From contig JAHWKU010000004.1 of the NCBI GenBank assembly GCA_019347715.1, positions 1 to 64,000 on the forward strand: a DNA stretch of 64,000 nucleotides. The letters are read 5' to 3'. The position numbers were made by a program, and so were the translations under genes. The notes below the pieces were generated by a model. The model worked only from the letters and a program-made list of their open reading frames with translations, was not told where the DNA came from and did not search any database. This document shows, one piece after another, positions 44,792-52,480 of the stretch. The DNA is from Actinomycetota bacterium. Lineage in GTDB: Bacteria; Actinomycetota; CADDZG01; JAHWKV01. Position 1 is the first letter of the stretch. Each line of letters opens with the position of its first letter.

Positions 44792-46039
44792 ATGGAGACC
44801 ATGAATCCGTGGGAAGCGGCTCTCGAGTTCCTGGACGAAGCTGCTGAACTGATATCCCTTGACCCCGGGATACATGCGATCCTTCGCAAGCCCAAGCGTT
44901 CGCTAGAGGTTGCCGTGCCGGTCAAGATGGACTCCGGAGAAATCACGGTGTTCTCGGGTTACCGGGTTCATCACGATGTTACGAGAGGCCCGGCGAAGGG
45001 AGGCATTCGGTACCACCCGCATGTATCCCTGGACGAAACCAAGGCACTGGCCATGTGGATGACTTGGAAGTGTGCCGTCGTGAATATTCCTTACGGGGGG
45101 GCCAAGGGCGGCGTGATCGTCGATCCGAAGCAGCTGTCGACGAGAGAGTTGGAGAGGATGACACGGCGTTATGCATCCGAGATCCTTCCGTTGATCGGTC
45201 CCGAGAAGGACATCCCCGCACCCGATGTCAATACCGACGAACAGGTCATGGCCTGGATCATGGACACCTATTCCATGAACATCGGTTATTCAGTACCGGG
45301 AGTCGTGACCGGCAAGCCGCGGTCTATTGGAGGTTCCCATGGCCGTGGAGGGGCCACCTCCAGGGGAGTGATGTACCAGGTTCTTTCGGCTCTCAAGACG
45401 AGGGGTCTTGGAGTAGATGAGATCTCCGTTTCGGTGCAGGGATTCGGCAAGGTAGGAAGCGGTGCAGCAAGGATGCTTCACGATGAGGGATGTCGCATCC
45501 AAGCGGTGAGCGATGTCATGGGCGGGATCTACAACGAACGCGGTCTCGATCCGGAGGCAGTAGAGGTGCACAAGCGCGAGGCTGGAACCGTGGCAGGCTT
45601 CGCAGGCGGGGATCCAATTACCAACGAAGAGCTCATGGAACTGGAGGTGGATGTCCTTGTTCCCGCTGCTCTGGAAGGGGTTATCAACGAGTCGAATGCC
45701 GACCAGATAAATGCTCGGATCATCGTCGAGGGCGCTAACGGGCCGACTACTCCTAAGGCAGACAGGATGCTGAACGAACGCGATGTGTTCATCGTTCCAG
45801 ACATCCTTGCCAATGCGGGTGGGGTAACCGTTTCCTACTTCGAATGGGTGCAGGACATCCAGGCCTACTTCTGGACCGGTGATGAAGTGAATCAAAAGCT
45901 GCGTCAGATCATGGAGGGATCGTTTCTCGACGTGTTTGGTTTGTCTCAGACAAAGGGCTGGACCATGCGTCAGGCCGCGACGGCGCTCGCGGTCGAACGA
46001 GTGGCTGAGGCGCAGAGGGTTCGAGGCCTCTACCCGTAG
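44792..46039 (+). CDS. gdhA: Glutamate dehydrogenase (hexameric Glu/Leu/Phe/Val family)
   Basis: A 415-residue enzyme for the reversible oxidative deamination of glutamate to 2-oxoglutarate and ammonia. It has the substrate and catalytic loop TRGPAKGGIRYHPHVSLDE with MTWKCAVVNIPYGGAKGGV (catalytic Lys in WKCA), DVNTDEQVM, and a Rossmann domain with VQGFGKVGSGAARML. The fold is typical of the small hexameric type. Cofactor preference is not deducible with certainty. It stands alone between the tRNA and a small gene. Confidence 0.95.
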   Translation: METMNPWEAALEFLDEAAELISLDPGIHAILRKPKRSLEVAVPVKMDSGEITVFSGYRVHHDVTRGPAKGGIRYHPHVSLDETKALAMWMTWKCAVVNIPYGGAKGGVIVDPKQLSTRELERMTRRYASEILPLIGPEKDIPAPDVNTDEQVMAWIMDTYSMNIGYSVPGVVTGKPRSIGGSHGRGGATSRGVMYQVLSALKTRGLGVDEISVSVQGFGKVGSGAARMLHDEGCRIQAVSDVMGGIYNERGLDPEAVEVHKREAGTVAGFAGGDPITNEELMELEVDVLVPAALEGVINESNADQINARIIVEGANGPTTPKADRMLNERDVFIVPDILANAGGVTVSYFEWVQDIQAYFWTGDEVNQKLRQIMEGSFLDVFGLSQTKGWTMRQAATALAVERVAEAQRVRGLYP

Positions 46040-46145
46040 TCATCTCGGATCATCCGGAAGAGCCCCCGGGGATCATCGGCCATAGTCAAATCTCGCCATT
46101 CAGCCCCGTCTTCTGAGGCCGAAAACCTGATTGAGGTAATTCGGC

Positions 46146-46355
46146 ATGAGTTGGTGTTCGTGTGGTTTGTTGATCATTTCGGGAGTGGGCGATGGCTTCG
46201 TAATAACGTCCGAAGGCAGGATCCTTTGGATGAGACGTCGCTCCGACACTTTCTCTTGCACTGAGTGCGGCAGAACCTACGGTCTGATGGAACTCACAGC
46301 CGTCTCAGGGCAACCCATCCTGACGAATCCACCGGGGGAGGCAGCTGCTAGCTAG
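46146..46355 (+). CDS. Small cysteine-pair protein (69 residues)
   Basis: A short protein with Cys4, Cys6, Cys38 and Cys41 (WCSC; CTECGRTYG), a split zinc-ribbon pattern around a beta hairpin. The part from DTFSCTECGRTYGLMEL resembles one zinc knuckle of a rubredoxin- or RPB9-like ribbon. A GAGGT precedes the ATG. Function unknown. The 106 bases between gdhA and this gene hold nothing recognised. Confidence 0.6.
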   Translation: MSWCSCGLLIISGVGDGFVITSEGRILWMRRRSDTFSCTECGRTYGLMELTAVSGQPILTNPPGEAAAS

Positions 46356-46398
46356 GTGCTTGCAATCCAGGCACTTCCTACTTAAGGTGAAATGTCAG

Positions 46399-46416
46399 AA
46401 TCACATTGATGTGATT
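46399..46416. promoter_or_regulatory. Perfect palindrome, probable operator of the DUF3263 gene
   Basis: AATCACAT-TG-ATGTGATT is an 18-base perfect inverted repeat lying six bases before the Shine-Dalgarno (GGGAGG) of the DUF3263 gene. Size, symmetry and place suit a dimeric repressor. No T-run follows, so a terminator is unlikely. Confidence 0.55.
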
Positions 46417-46432
46417 TCTTAGGGAGGTCCCC

Positions 46433-46714
46433 GTGGCTGAAGACAATCAAAGGGAATTCGGCGAACGGGAGCGCAAGATCCTCGAGTTCGAGCGCTACTG
46501 GTGGAAATACGCAGGAGCCAAAGAGCGGGCCATCCGCGAGCAGTTCGAGCTGTCCGCCACCCGCTACTATCAGCTTCTCAATGAGATCATCGACATGCCC
46601 GAAGCTCTCTCCTACGACCCGATCCTGGTCAAGCGGCTTCAGCGACTGCGGGCCTTTCGTCAGAGACAACGCATGGCGCGCCGGCTCGGGATCCGTCTTA
46701 CCGACAACGGGTAA
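46433..46714 (+). CDS. DUF3263 putative DNA-binding protein
   Basis: A 93-residue basic helical protein: REFGERERKILEFERYWWKY, then KERAIREQFELSATRYYQLL (a helix-turn-helix-like segment with LSATRYYQLL as recognition helix), then a very basic tail. It matches the actinobacterial DUF3263 family, which sits upstream of a LytR_C gene (as in mycobacteria). It may bind the palindrome just upstream and regulate its own operon; this is an inference. GTG start with GGGAGG five bases before. Confidence 0.85.
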   Translation: MAEDNQREFGERERKILEFERYWWKYAGAKERAIREQFELSATRYYQLLNEIIDMPEALSYDPILVKRLQRLRAFRQRQRMARRLGIRLTDNG

Positions 46715-46728
46715 GGTACTGTCGGCCG

Positions 46729-47271
46729 GTGGGTAGGCACTCACTGGACGATCAGACCGTCTTCTGGCGATCGGCGGTCCTGTTCGGCCTCAAGTGGCTG
46801 GCGATCGGGGTACTCCCGCTTCTGGTGATTCTCGGGATCGTCCGCCTGGTGACCTCCGAAGAGCAACCGGTAGAGACTGTTCCCCAAGCCGTGGATCCTG
46901 AACCGAGCCCAGAGCCCGAGACGGAGCCGGCAGTAACCGAAACTGTCGAAGAAGAGCCGCCTTCGGAGTCCCCAGCCCCCAGTCCCACCGCAGAAGCCAA
47001 ACTGTCCGTTCAGGTGCTAAATGGATCTGACACCGAAGGTCGCGGCAATGCGGCTGCGACCGAACTGAGAAACGAGGGCTACGAGGTGGTGGCTGTGCAA
47101 AACGCCGCCAGGAAATACGAGAAGACGACTGTGTTTTACCAGGAGGGCTATGAGAGACAGGCCAACGACATTGCCAGAGTCCTCGGTGCCGAGGTGGTGG
47201 AGCCCGCCCCAGAAAACCTGGACAAGCAGATCCCCGTCACGGCTGTAGTCGGCAACGACTACGAGCCCTGA
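46729..47271 (+). CDS. Membrane-anchored LytR_C-domain protein
   Basis: A 180-residue protein. One N-terminal helix (about residues 19-43) is followed by a Pro/Glu/Ser-rich spacer (to about 85) and a LytR_C domain (VQVLNGSDTEGRGNAAATEL, then VFYQEGYERQANDIARVLG). The domain normally follows LCP enzymes; here it is free and extracytoplasmic. Co-operonic with DUF3263, 14 bases away, an arrangement conserved in actinobacteria. It probably binds cell-wall polymer. The LCP enzyme at 1.7 kb lacks this domain. Confidence 0.88.
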   Translation: MGRHSLDDQTVFWRSAVLFGLKWLAIGVLPLLVILGIVRLVTSEEQPVETVPQAVDPEPSPEPETEPAVTETVEEEPPSESPAPSPTAEAKLSVQVLNGSDTEGRGNAAATELRNEGYEVVAVQNAARKYEKTTVFYQEGYERQANDIARVLGAEVVEPAPENLDKQIPVTAVVGNDYEP

Positions 47272-48102
47272 TCAACCTTGATCAACCGACTGCCTTTCAA
47301 GTTGTTCGATTGATACCAGTTCCATCGTCGACGTAATGTCGACTTTGACTGTGCCGGCCTGTATCTCTCCCCCCAGCGTCAAGGCGAACTCGCTGGAGGA
47401 AACGCTGGTCAGGAGGGTGGCGATACCCCGGTCGATGTCGATGCTCGCGTGAGTACGTGAAGTCGTCGTTCCCTGCGCCGACGCGGTTCCCCTTCCGACA
47501 GTTTGTCTGGTGGTGATGTCGCCGGAACGCTCGATCTCGATGTTGGCGAGGCGGGATCGCTTTTCAACCCGAAAGCCTAAGAGCCTCCCCATGCCATCGA
47601 GATCGATCGAAGAGTTCTCGGCTCGAGCTCGTTGAGGGGCGCTCCAGCTGTCCCCGATACCAACGGGGGTCGGCGGGAGAACCGGACGACTCTCCAGAAA
47701 TATTCGGTCGAGCTCCAACCGCTGCATGGGGCCTGGAGGAAGGGCCGAACTGCGGATGAAGCGCGAGACTCGCCCCGATGCATCTACCTCTAATTCCATT
47801 GTGATCGTGAGATCTAAGGCTGCTTCGATTCCATCTTCGACGATCTTGGTTGGCCGGATGGATACCAATAGGCGCGGCCGGCCTCGGTCGGATGGGTCAA
47901 GGGATTCTTCGTCCACTCGAATCTCTGCGATAAGCCGCCTGGTCGTTATCTCTGCGGGAGAGTCGCTATGCACTACCCCGTCGATGGTCCATAGATATCG
48001 GGCCATCTGCATCGGAGGGAAGGAATAGGAGAGAGCAACTTGTTCGGAGGCGCATCCCGGGATAACAAGACAGGCAGCCAGGGCCCATAGGATCCTTCTC
48101 AA
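47272..48102 (-). CDS. Putative lipoprotein of unknown function
   Basis: A 276-residue exported protein. The signal peptide ends with a lipobox (LVIPGC, Cys17). The mature part is rich in beta strands, with repeated amphipathic segments and a SRxT/Thr-rich region, and resembles DUF6263-like beta-sandwich lipoproteins; this is tentative. The TTG start at 48102 is used; the nearby ATG is out of frame. It abuts the LytR_C gene tail to tail and lies 15 bases downstream of the coiled-coil gene. Confidence 0.68.
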   Translation of the reverse strand: MRRILWALAACLVIPGCASEQVALSYSFPPMQMARYLWTIDGVVHSDSPAEITTRRLIAEIRVDEESLDPSDRGRPRLLVSIRPTKIVEDGIEAALDLTITMELEVDASGRVSRFIRSSALPPGPMQRLELDRIFLESRPVLPPTPVGIGDSWSAPQRARAENSSIDLDGMGRLLGFRVEKRSRLANIEIERSGDITTRQTVGRGTASAQGTTTSRTHASIDIDRGIATLLTSVSSSEFALTLGGEIQAGTVKVDITSTMELVSIEQLERQSVDQG

Positions 48103-48117
48103 ACTAGGCGACTCAAA

Positions 48118-48354
48118 CTAGGAATCGAGCTGCTTTTTCAGCTCTTCTAGGATTCCAGTCAAATCCTCGATGGTTTGTTCGAGCTTTCCTGCCAGCGCGA
48201 TACGAGCGCTTCTCACTTCTTCTGATTCGCCGAGAGAGGCCCTTCGTCTTGCTTCAGCCGCCTCCGTAAGTCTCTGCGCCTGCTCGCGAGCTTCTGCCAC
48301 GATTGCATCAGCTTCTTGTCGAACTTGTCGGATCATCTCCGGATCAGCGGCCAC
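48118..48354 (-). CDS. Short coiled-coil protein
   Basis: A 78-residue, highly charged helical protein (QVRQEADAIVAEAREQAQRL, then KLEQTIEDLTGILEELKKQL) with heptad periodicity and no membrane segment. It resembles the stalk segments of DivIVA- or ATP-synthase-b-like proteins but is too short to classify. TAAACT ends six bases before the GTG start on the minus strand, so the mRNA is probably leaderless. Confidence 0.65.
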   Translation of the reverse strand: MAADPEMIRQVRQEADAIVAEAREQAQRLTEAAEARRRASLGESEEVRSARIALAGKLEQTIEDLTGILEELKKQLDS

Positions 48355-48380
48355 GAGCGTAGTTTACTAATCTCGCCTGA
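48355..48380. promoter_or_regulatory. Shared bidirectional promoter between the coiled-coil gene and otsB
   Basis: Only 26 bases separate two divergent GTG starts. AGTTTACT (48361-48368) is nearly self-complementary. It reads as TTTACT or TACTAA for otsB and as TAAACT six bases before the coiled-coil start on the other strand. This is the second such compact divergent promoter in the window. Confidence 0.5.
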
Positions 48381-49148
48381 GTGGACCCCATTGCCTTGTT
48401 CTCGAAATCCGTAAAGGAAAATCCAGCCGCGTCTGGCTTCGTATTGGATTTCGACGGAACCCTCTCAGAGATAGTGCTCGATGCGGCGGAGGTTTCGCCC
48501 GTTACAGGCGCTTCGGAAGTGCTTACAGAGCTCGCCGGCAAATACGGTCTGGTCGCTCTTGTTTCCGGACGCAGAGCTGAATTCCTAGCAGGGCTTGTCG
48601 ATGCCGAAGGCGTCAGGTACATCGGCGTCTATGGGGCAGAGGAATTCGTTGGCGGCAGGCTGGTTCATCCACCCGAGGCGGATCGGTGGCGGGGCACAGC
48701 TTCAAGGCTCGCCAGGGATGCCGAAGCTTTGATTACGACCGAAGGGCTTACAGGGTGCGAGGTTGAGTACAAGGAGCTGGCAGTTTCCCTTCACTTCAGA
48801 GCTGCGCCCGAATACGGGGGTCTGTTGGTCGATTGGGCCAAAACTGTTGCTCCCCGACGCAATTTCGAAGCCAATCTAGGGCGCATGGTGGTCGAACTTC
48901 GTCCGGTTGGGGTTTCGAAAGCTGAAACTCTTCGACGGCTGGTAGCACAGTCTGGTGTTCGTTACCTGTTGGCAGCAGGTGACGATCATGCGGACGTCGA
49001 GGCACTTCTCGCAGCGAAGGACATCCTTGGGCAAAGCGCTATCACAGTTGGGGTGGCGTCGAGTGAGGAACCGTCTGGCTTGCGCGAGGCGTCTGACCTT
49101 GTTGTGAGTTCTCCTGCGGAAGTCGTGGCTGTGCTCGGAGAGTTCTAG
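48381..49148 (+). CDS. otsB: Trehalose-6-phosphate phosphatase
   Basis: A 255-residue HAD phosphatase that removes the phosphate from trehalose-6-phosphate. Motif I is LDFDGTLSEI (Asp23, Asp25). The family segments LVSGRRAEFL and VVELRPVGVSKAETLRRL follow, and LAAGDDHADVEAL is the metal-binding motif IV. Trehalose serves as a compatible solute or carbon store. No otsA is in the window. GTG start. It ends four bases inside the convergent response-regulator gene. Confidence 0.92.
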   Translation: MDPIALFSKSVKENPAASGFVLDFDGTLSEIVLDAAEVSPVTGASEVLTELAGKYGLVALVSGRRAEFLAGLVDAEGVRYIGVYGAEEFVGGRLVHPPEADRWRGTASRLARDAEALITTEGLTGCEVEYKELAVSLHFRAAPEYGGLLVDWAKTVAPRRNFEANLGRMVVELRPVGVSKAETLRRLVAQSGVRYLLAAGDDHADVEALLAAKDILGQSAITVGVASSEEPSGLREASDLVVSSPAEVVAVLGEF

Positions 49149-49579
49149 CTTTGAATCAGGCGAAGTTTCTCTAGCATCTGCCGGCGCTTCAACTGAGGAT
49201 CTTCAGGCCTCTCGGGATTGAGCACTTCCTTGACCGTTGTCGATAGTGCCAAGGGGTTGAAGGGTTTGGTCACATATGCGGCTGCCCCTGCTGAGAGACC
49301 CTGAATTTGGTCCACTTCTCTTACTTTCGCGGTAAGCATGATTACGGGAATATCCCGAGTAACTTCATCGCTCTTCAGCATTTCGAGGACCTTCCAGCCG
49401 TCGAGGCCAGGCATCATCACGTCGAGGAGAACCAAAGAAGGACGGTCTTCTACCACCCTGCGAAGAGCTTCTTCCCCGTCGTGCGCCTCGATCACGTCGT
49501 AGCCTTCGAATTCGAGATTGACTCGGCAAAGAAGGAGCACATCGGGTTCGTCGTCGACGACCAGGATCTTGGCTGACAT
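49145..49579 (-). CDS. Single-domain response regulator
   Basis: A 144-residue receiver-domain protein. The acidic pair is VVDDEPD, the phosphoacceptor is Asp in LVLLDVMMPGLDGW, the switch Thr is in IMLTAKV and the Lys in YVTKPFNP. A basic helical tail (LKRRQMLEKLRL) follows but there is no DNA-binding domain. It may act as a phosphorelay or protein-interaction switch. No kinase is adjacent. It shares the single-receiver form of the regulator at 53.7 kb. Confidence 0.9.
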   Translation of the reverse strand: MSAKILVVDDEPDVLLLCRVNLEFEGYDVIEAHDGEEALRRVVEDRPSLVLLDVMMPGLDGWKVLEMLKSDEVTRDIPVIMLTAKVREVDQIQGLSAGAAAYVTKPFNPLALSTTVKEVLNPERPEDPQLKRRQMLEKLRLIQS

Positions 49580-49711
49580 CCCCTACCTCCGGGCCTAATA
49601 GAAGGTTTCTGGCCCAATCCCAATATCGGCCCGACGTGGCCCTTCATCTAGTACCCGGCAGGAGGATATTTCCTGGTCAAAAAGGGCTATTCGGAGAGGT
49701 GGCCAGGCGAC

Positions 49712-49737
49712 GGTCCTTATAATCGGTCCCTATAATC
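49712..49737 (+). promoter_or_regulatory. Tandem 13-bp promoter repeat before the AI-2E gene
   Basis: GGTCCTTATAATC is followed at once by GGTCCCTATAATC. The second TATAAT (49731-49736) is six bases before GTG 49743, giving a leaderless start; the first (49718-49723) would give a leader of about 13 bases. There is no Shine-Dalgarno. Confidence 0.6.
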
Positions 49738-49742
49738 GGCGA

Positions 49743-51026
49743 GTGTCCGACGCTCCACGCAACGAGATCGTAGAACTCTCACCTCGGGAGAGTCTCCGTT
49801 CGGTGGGCATCCTCTCCTGGTCCATCCTGGGAGTCCTTCTTCTCGTTGCCATAGGTCTATGGCTGCTCTACCAGGTCCGAGTCATCTTCCCTCCGCTTGT
49901 GCTGGCTCTAGCCATCATCTTTTTGTTGAACCCCCTTATTGCGGTCCTCGAGAGGCGAGGGGTGCGAAGGATCTTCGGGACCCTGGCGATCTACCTGATC
50001 TTTTTCATGCTCGTCTTTCTCCTTGGAGCAGTGTTGATCCCTCCGACCCAACGTCAGGTAGGTGCTCTTGGCGAGGACTTACCCCGGCTGGCAGAGAACG
50101 CGTCCAGTGCAGCAGCGCGACTGGCCTCTGCATTCGGAGTGTCGATAGAAGACCTTGAGGTCGAGCAGCGATGGGAGAGTGCCCAGGAACAGCTTCTTTC
50201 CGAAGTTGGCAGGATCACCCAATTCGCGGCCGGGGCTTTCCACGTTCTCCTTATTTTCGTTCTTGCGCCTTTCATCGCCCTCTATCTGCTGATCGATCTT
50301 CCCCGCCTCCAAAGGGCGTTCGTCACCCATCTTCCCGCGCAGTACAAAGAGGAGTGGCTGACCCTTCTCGAAAGGACGGGAGCGGCGATCGGAGGGTTTT
50401 TCCGCGGCCAGCTCGTCGTCGCAGCCATTGTTGGAACTCTGTCCGCGATCGCGTTATGGATCGCGAAGGTTCCATTCTGGTTGCCTCTTGGGATGATCGT
50501 TGGTTTCTTCAACATCATTCCGCTCGTGGGTCCTTTCATCGGCGGCGGGATCGCGGTGATCATCGGCGCCGTTTCCGGCGGTGTCGGAAGGGCGATCTGG
50601 GCCGCCGTCGCTATGGTCATCGTTCAACAGATTGACAACCACTTGATCAGCCCAAATGTGATGGGCAGAGCCGTCCGTCTCCACCCCGTAACCATCATCC
50701 TTGCCCTTTTGGCCGGAGGAACCCTGGCCGGTCTCTTCGGGATGCTCCTAGCAGTTCCTGCCACTGCCGTCGGGAAGATCCTTTTCATGCACTACTACTA
50801 CCGACACGTGCTTGGACGGGAGCTTCCTCCGATGGATGGGAATGATCCCGCCGCACCCGAAGATCCGCAGACACAAGCTCCGGCCCCCGAAGCTCCTATG
50901 CCGGTTGCTGCAACCCCCGGCGGCGGCGTCGAAGAGGGACTTGTCGAGACAGAGGAGGAGGCCGAGCTTCCCTCTTCGGTCCCCTCCACCGGAAGGCGGG
51001 GAAGGCAGGCTAGAGGCGGGATTTAG
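49743..51026 (+). CDS. AI-2E/PerM family membrane transporter
   Basis: A 427-residue polytopic protein with about eight helices. It has the N-terminal LALAIIFLLNPLIAVLERRG, the long extracytoplasmic helical segment (residues about 100-160) and the family core GFFRGQLVVAAIVG, FFNIIPLVGPFIGGGIAVII and VMGRAVRLHPVTIILALLAG. Members export autoinducer-2 or act as Na+/H+ antiporters; the substrate is unknown. A cytoplasmic tail of about 75 residues is rich in Pro, Ala and Glu. GTG start with tandem TATAAT repeats upstream. Confidence 0.9.
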   Translation: MSDAPRNEIVELSPRESLRSVGILSWSILGVLLLVAIGLWLLYQVRVIFPPLVLALAIIFLLNPLIAVLERRGVRRIFGTLAIYLIFFMLVFLLGAVLIPPTQRQVGALGEDLPRLAENASSAAARLASAFGVSIEDLEVEQRWESAQEQLLSEVGRITQFAAGAFHVLLIFVLAPFIALYLLIDLPRLQRAFVTHLPAQYKEEWLTLLERTGAAIGGFFRGQLVVAAIVGTLSAIALWIAKVPFWLPLGMIVGFFNIIPLVGPFIGGGIAVIIGAVSGGVGRAIWAAVAMVIVQQIDNHLISPNVMGRAVRLHPVTIILALLAGGTLAGLFGMLLAVPATAVGKILFMHYYYRHVLGRELPPMDGNDPAAPEDPQTQAPAPEAPMPVAATPGGGVEEGLVETEEEAELPSSVPSTGRRGRQARGGI

Positions 51027-51080
51027 CCGCCGATCCAAAGATCGTTTGACAGGCGGCTCTTCTGGTGCGATTTTCTCTTT

Positions 51081-51181
51081 GCTCATCAAGAGAGGCAGAG
51101 GGACGGGCCCTGCGAAGCCTCGGCAGCCTCCGGCGGATCCGGAAGGTGCCAAATCCCGCCCGTTAAACGGGGAAGATGGGC
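51081..51181 (+). ncRNA. SAM-I (S-box) riboswitch aptamer
   Basis: The class I SAM aptamer can be followed base by base. P1: 51081-51087 pairs with 51175-51181. After the 5' strand comes the conserved ATCAAGAGAGG start, then GAGGGA and GGCCC of P2 and the kink-turn, and the GAAGCC and GGCAGCC junction (usually GGCAACC). P3 pairs CCTCCGG with CCGGAAGG. GGTGCCAAATCC follows, P4 pairs CCCG with CGGG, and GAAGATGG closes it. This class turns genes off when S-adenosylmethionine is plentiful and controls methionine, cysteine and SAM genes. It lies 58 bases before the gene at 51239. The expression platform is given separately. Confidence 0.93.
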
Positions 51182-51193
51182 AGGACCCCCAAG

Positions 51194-51218
51194 GACCTGC
51201 CATCTGAGCAGGTCTTTT
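51194..51218 (+). terminator. Riboswitch terminator with competing antiterminator
   Basis: GACCTGC (51194-51200) and GCAGGTC (51208-51214) form a 7-bp stem with a 7-base loop, followed by TTTT: an intrinsic terminator. Alternatively GGCAGG (51179-51184) pairs with CCTGCC (51196-51201). This uses the 3' end of the aptamer's P1 and the 5' half of the terminator, so aptamer closure and antitermination exclude each other. SAM should therefore cause termination. Confidence 0.85.
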
Positions 51219-51238
51219 GCTTTGAAGGAGGGGATTCG

Positions 51239-52480
51239 ATGGCCGAGGTTTTGGAGCTCCAGTGTCGAGAGTGTGGCCGCGGTTATCCGGTCTCCCCGAT
51301 TTATGCGTGCGAGTTCTGTTTCGCTCCTCTCGAGCCTACTTATGACTATGACGCGATAAGAGCAGCCGTTTCCGCGGAGAGGATTGGAGATGGTCCGCCG
51401 ACCATCTGGAGATACGAAGCGCTTCTTCCTGAGTTGGACCGATCGAAGCGAGTTGACTTGGGGGCCGGGTTTACTCCATTGGTGAAGGCCGACCGGCTGG
51501 CCTCGTATCTTGGGATCGACGAGCTATATCTCAAGAACGACACGGCTAATCCGACTCATTCCTTCAAAGATCGCGTGGTAACCGTTGCCCTTAGCGCGGC
51601 TCGCTCGATGGGTTTCAATGTCATCGCTTGCGCATCGACCGGGAATCTCGCCAATGCGGTTGCGGCTCACGCAGCCCGCTCTGGGATGACCTCATTTGTC
51701 TTCATCCCATCGGATCTCGAGGAAGCCAAGATCGTCACAACCGCAATCTATGGCGGCAACGTCATCGCAGTGAAGGGAAACTACGACGACGTCAATCGCC
51801 TCTGCTCCGAGATCGCCCAGACTGTGGATTGGGCATTCGTCAATGTGAACATCCGCCCTTTCTATTCCGAGGGCTCGAAGACGCTCGCGTTCGAGGTCTG
51901 CGAACAACTGGGCTGGCAAGCCCCCGACCATATGGTCGTTCCCGTAGCTTCCGGATCTCTTTTGACCAAGATCAACAAGGGCCTGCACGAACTCGAGACC
52001 GTCGGCCTGATCCCTCGTCCCTCTACGAAGATCCACGCGGCTCAGGCTGCTGGCTGTAACCCGGTGACGGATGCCGTGACTCGCGGCATCGAGCATGTCA
52101 GGCCGGTCAAGCCGAATACGATCGCCAAGTCTCTTGCGATCGGGAATCCTGCCGACGGCTACTACGCAGTCAAAGCGGTTAGAGAGACTGGAGGCTTTGC
52201 ACAAGAGGCTAGCGACGAGGACATCGTGGCCGGCATCCGGCTCCTGGCTTCAACCGAAGGCATTTTCACCGAGACCGCCGGAGGCGTGACAATCTCCGTG
52301 TTGGAGAAACTTGCAGCCGCAGGGACATTCGCAAAGGGGGAGAGGGTGGTGGCCATGATCACTGGTATGGGACTGAAGACGGCCGAAGCCATCACCGGCA
52401 AGGTCGGCGCGACGGTCGAGATACCGCCCAACCTGGAAGCTTTCGAAGAACAACTGGGATTCTTGGAAGGAGACCGATGA
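51239..52480 (+). CDS. Threonine-synthase-like PLP enzyme under SAM-riboswitch control
   Basis: A 413-residue fold-type II PLP enzyme. It has an N-terminal zinc ribbon (Cys9, 12, 24, 27), the PLP-lysine motif NPTHSFKDRV (Lys110), the phosphate-binding ACASTGNLANAV loop and a C-terminal Gly-rich TGMGLK end. By sequence it is a threonine synthase (O-phosphohomoserine to threonine). Its context disagrees: a SAM-OFF riboswitch precedes it and its stop overlaps a CysO-like sulfur-carrier gene (ATGA). It may instead use O-phosphohomoserine plus a protein thiocarboxylate to make homocysteine; this is inference. ATG 51239 follows AAGGAGG by seven bases. hom and thrB are not nearby. Confidence 0.88.
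   Translation: MAEVLELQCRECGRGYPVSPIYACEFCFAPLEPTYDYDAIRAAVSAERIGDGPPTIWRYEALLPELDRSKRVDLGAGFTPLVKADRLASYLGIDELYLKNDTANPTHSFKDRVVTVALSAARSMGFNVIACASTGNLANAVAAHAARSGMTSFVFIPSDLEEAKIVTTAIYGGNVIAVKGNYDDVNRLCSEIAQTVDWAFVNVNIRPFYSEGSKTLAFEVCEQLGWQAPDHMVVPVASGSLLTKINKGLHELETVGLIPRPSTKIHAAQAAGCNPVTDAVTRGIEHVRPVKPNTIAKSLAIGNPADGYYAVKAVRETGGFAQEASDEDIVAGIRLLASTEGIFTETAGGVTISVLEKLAAAGTFAKGERVVAMITGMGLKTAEAITGKVGATVEIPPNLEAFEEQLGFLEGDR

Noticed and set aside
51081..51181. T-box or threonine attenuator before the threonine-synthase-like gene
   Set aside because: No T-box motif or Thr-codon leader peptide; every conserved SAM-I segment is present instead.
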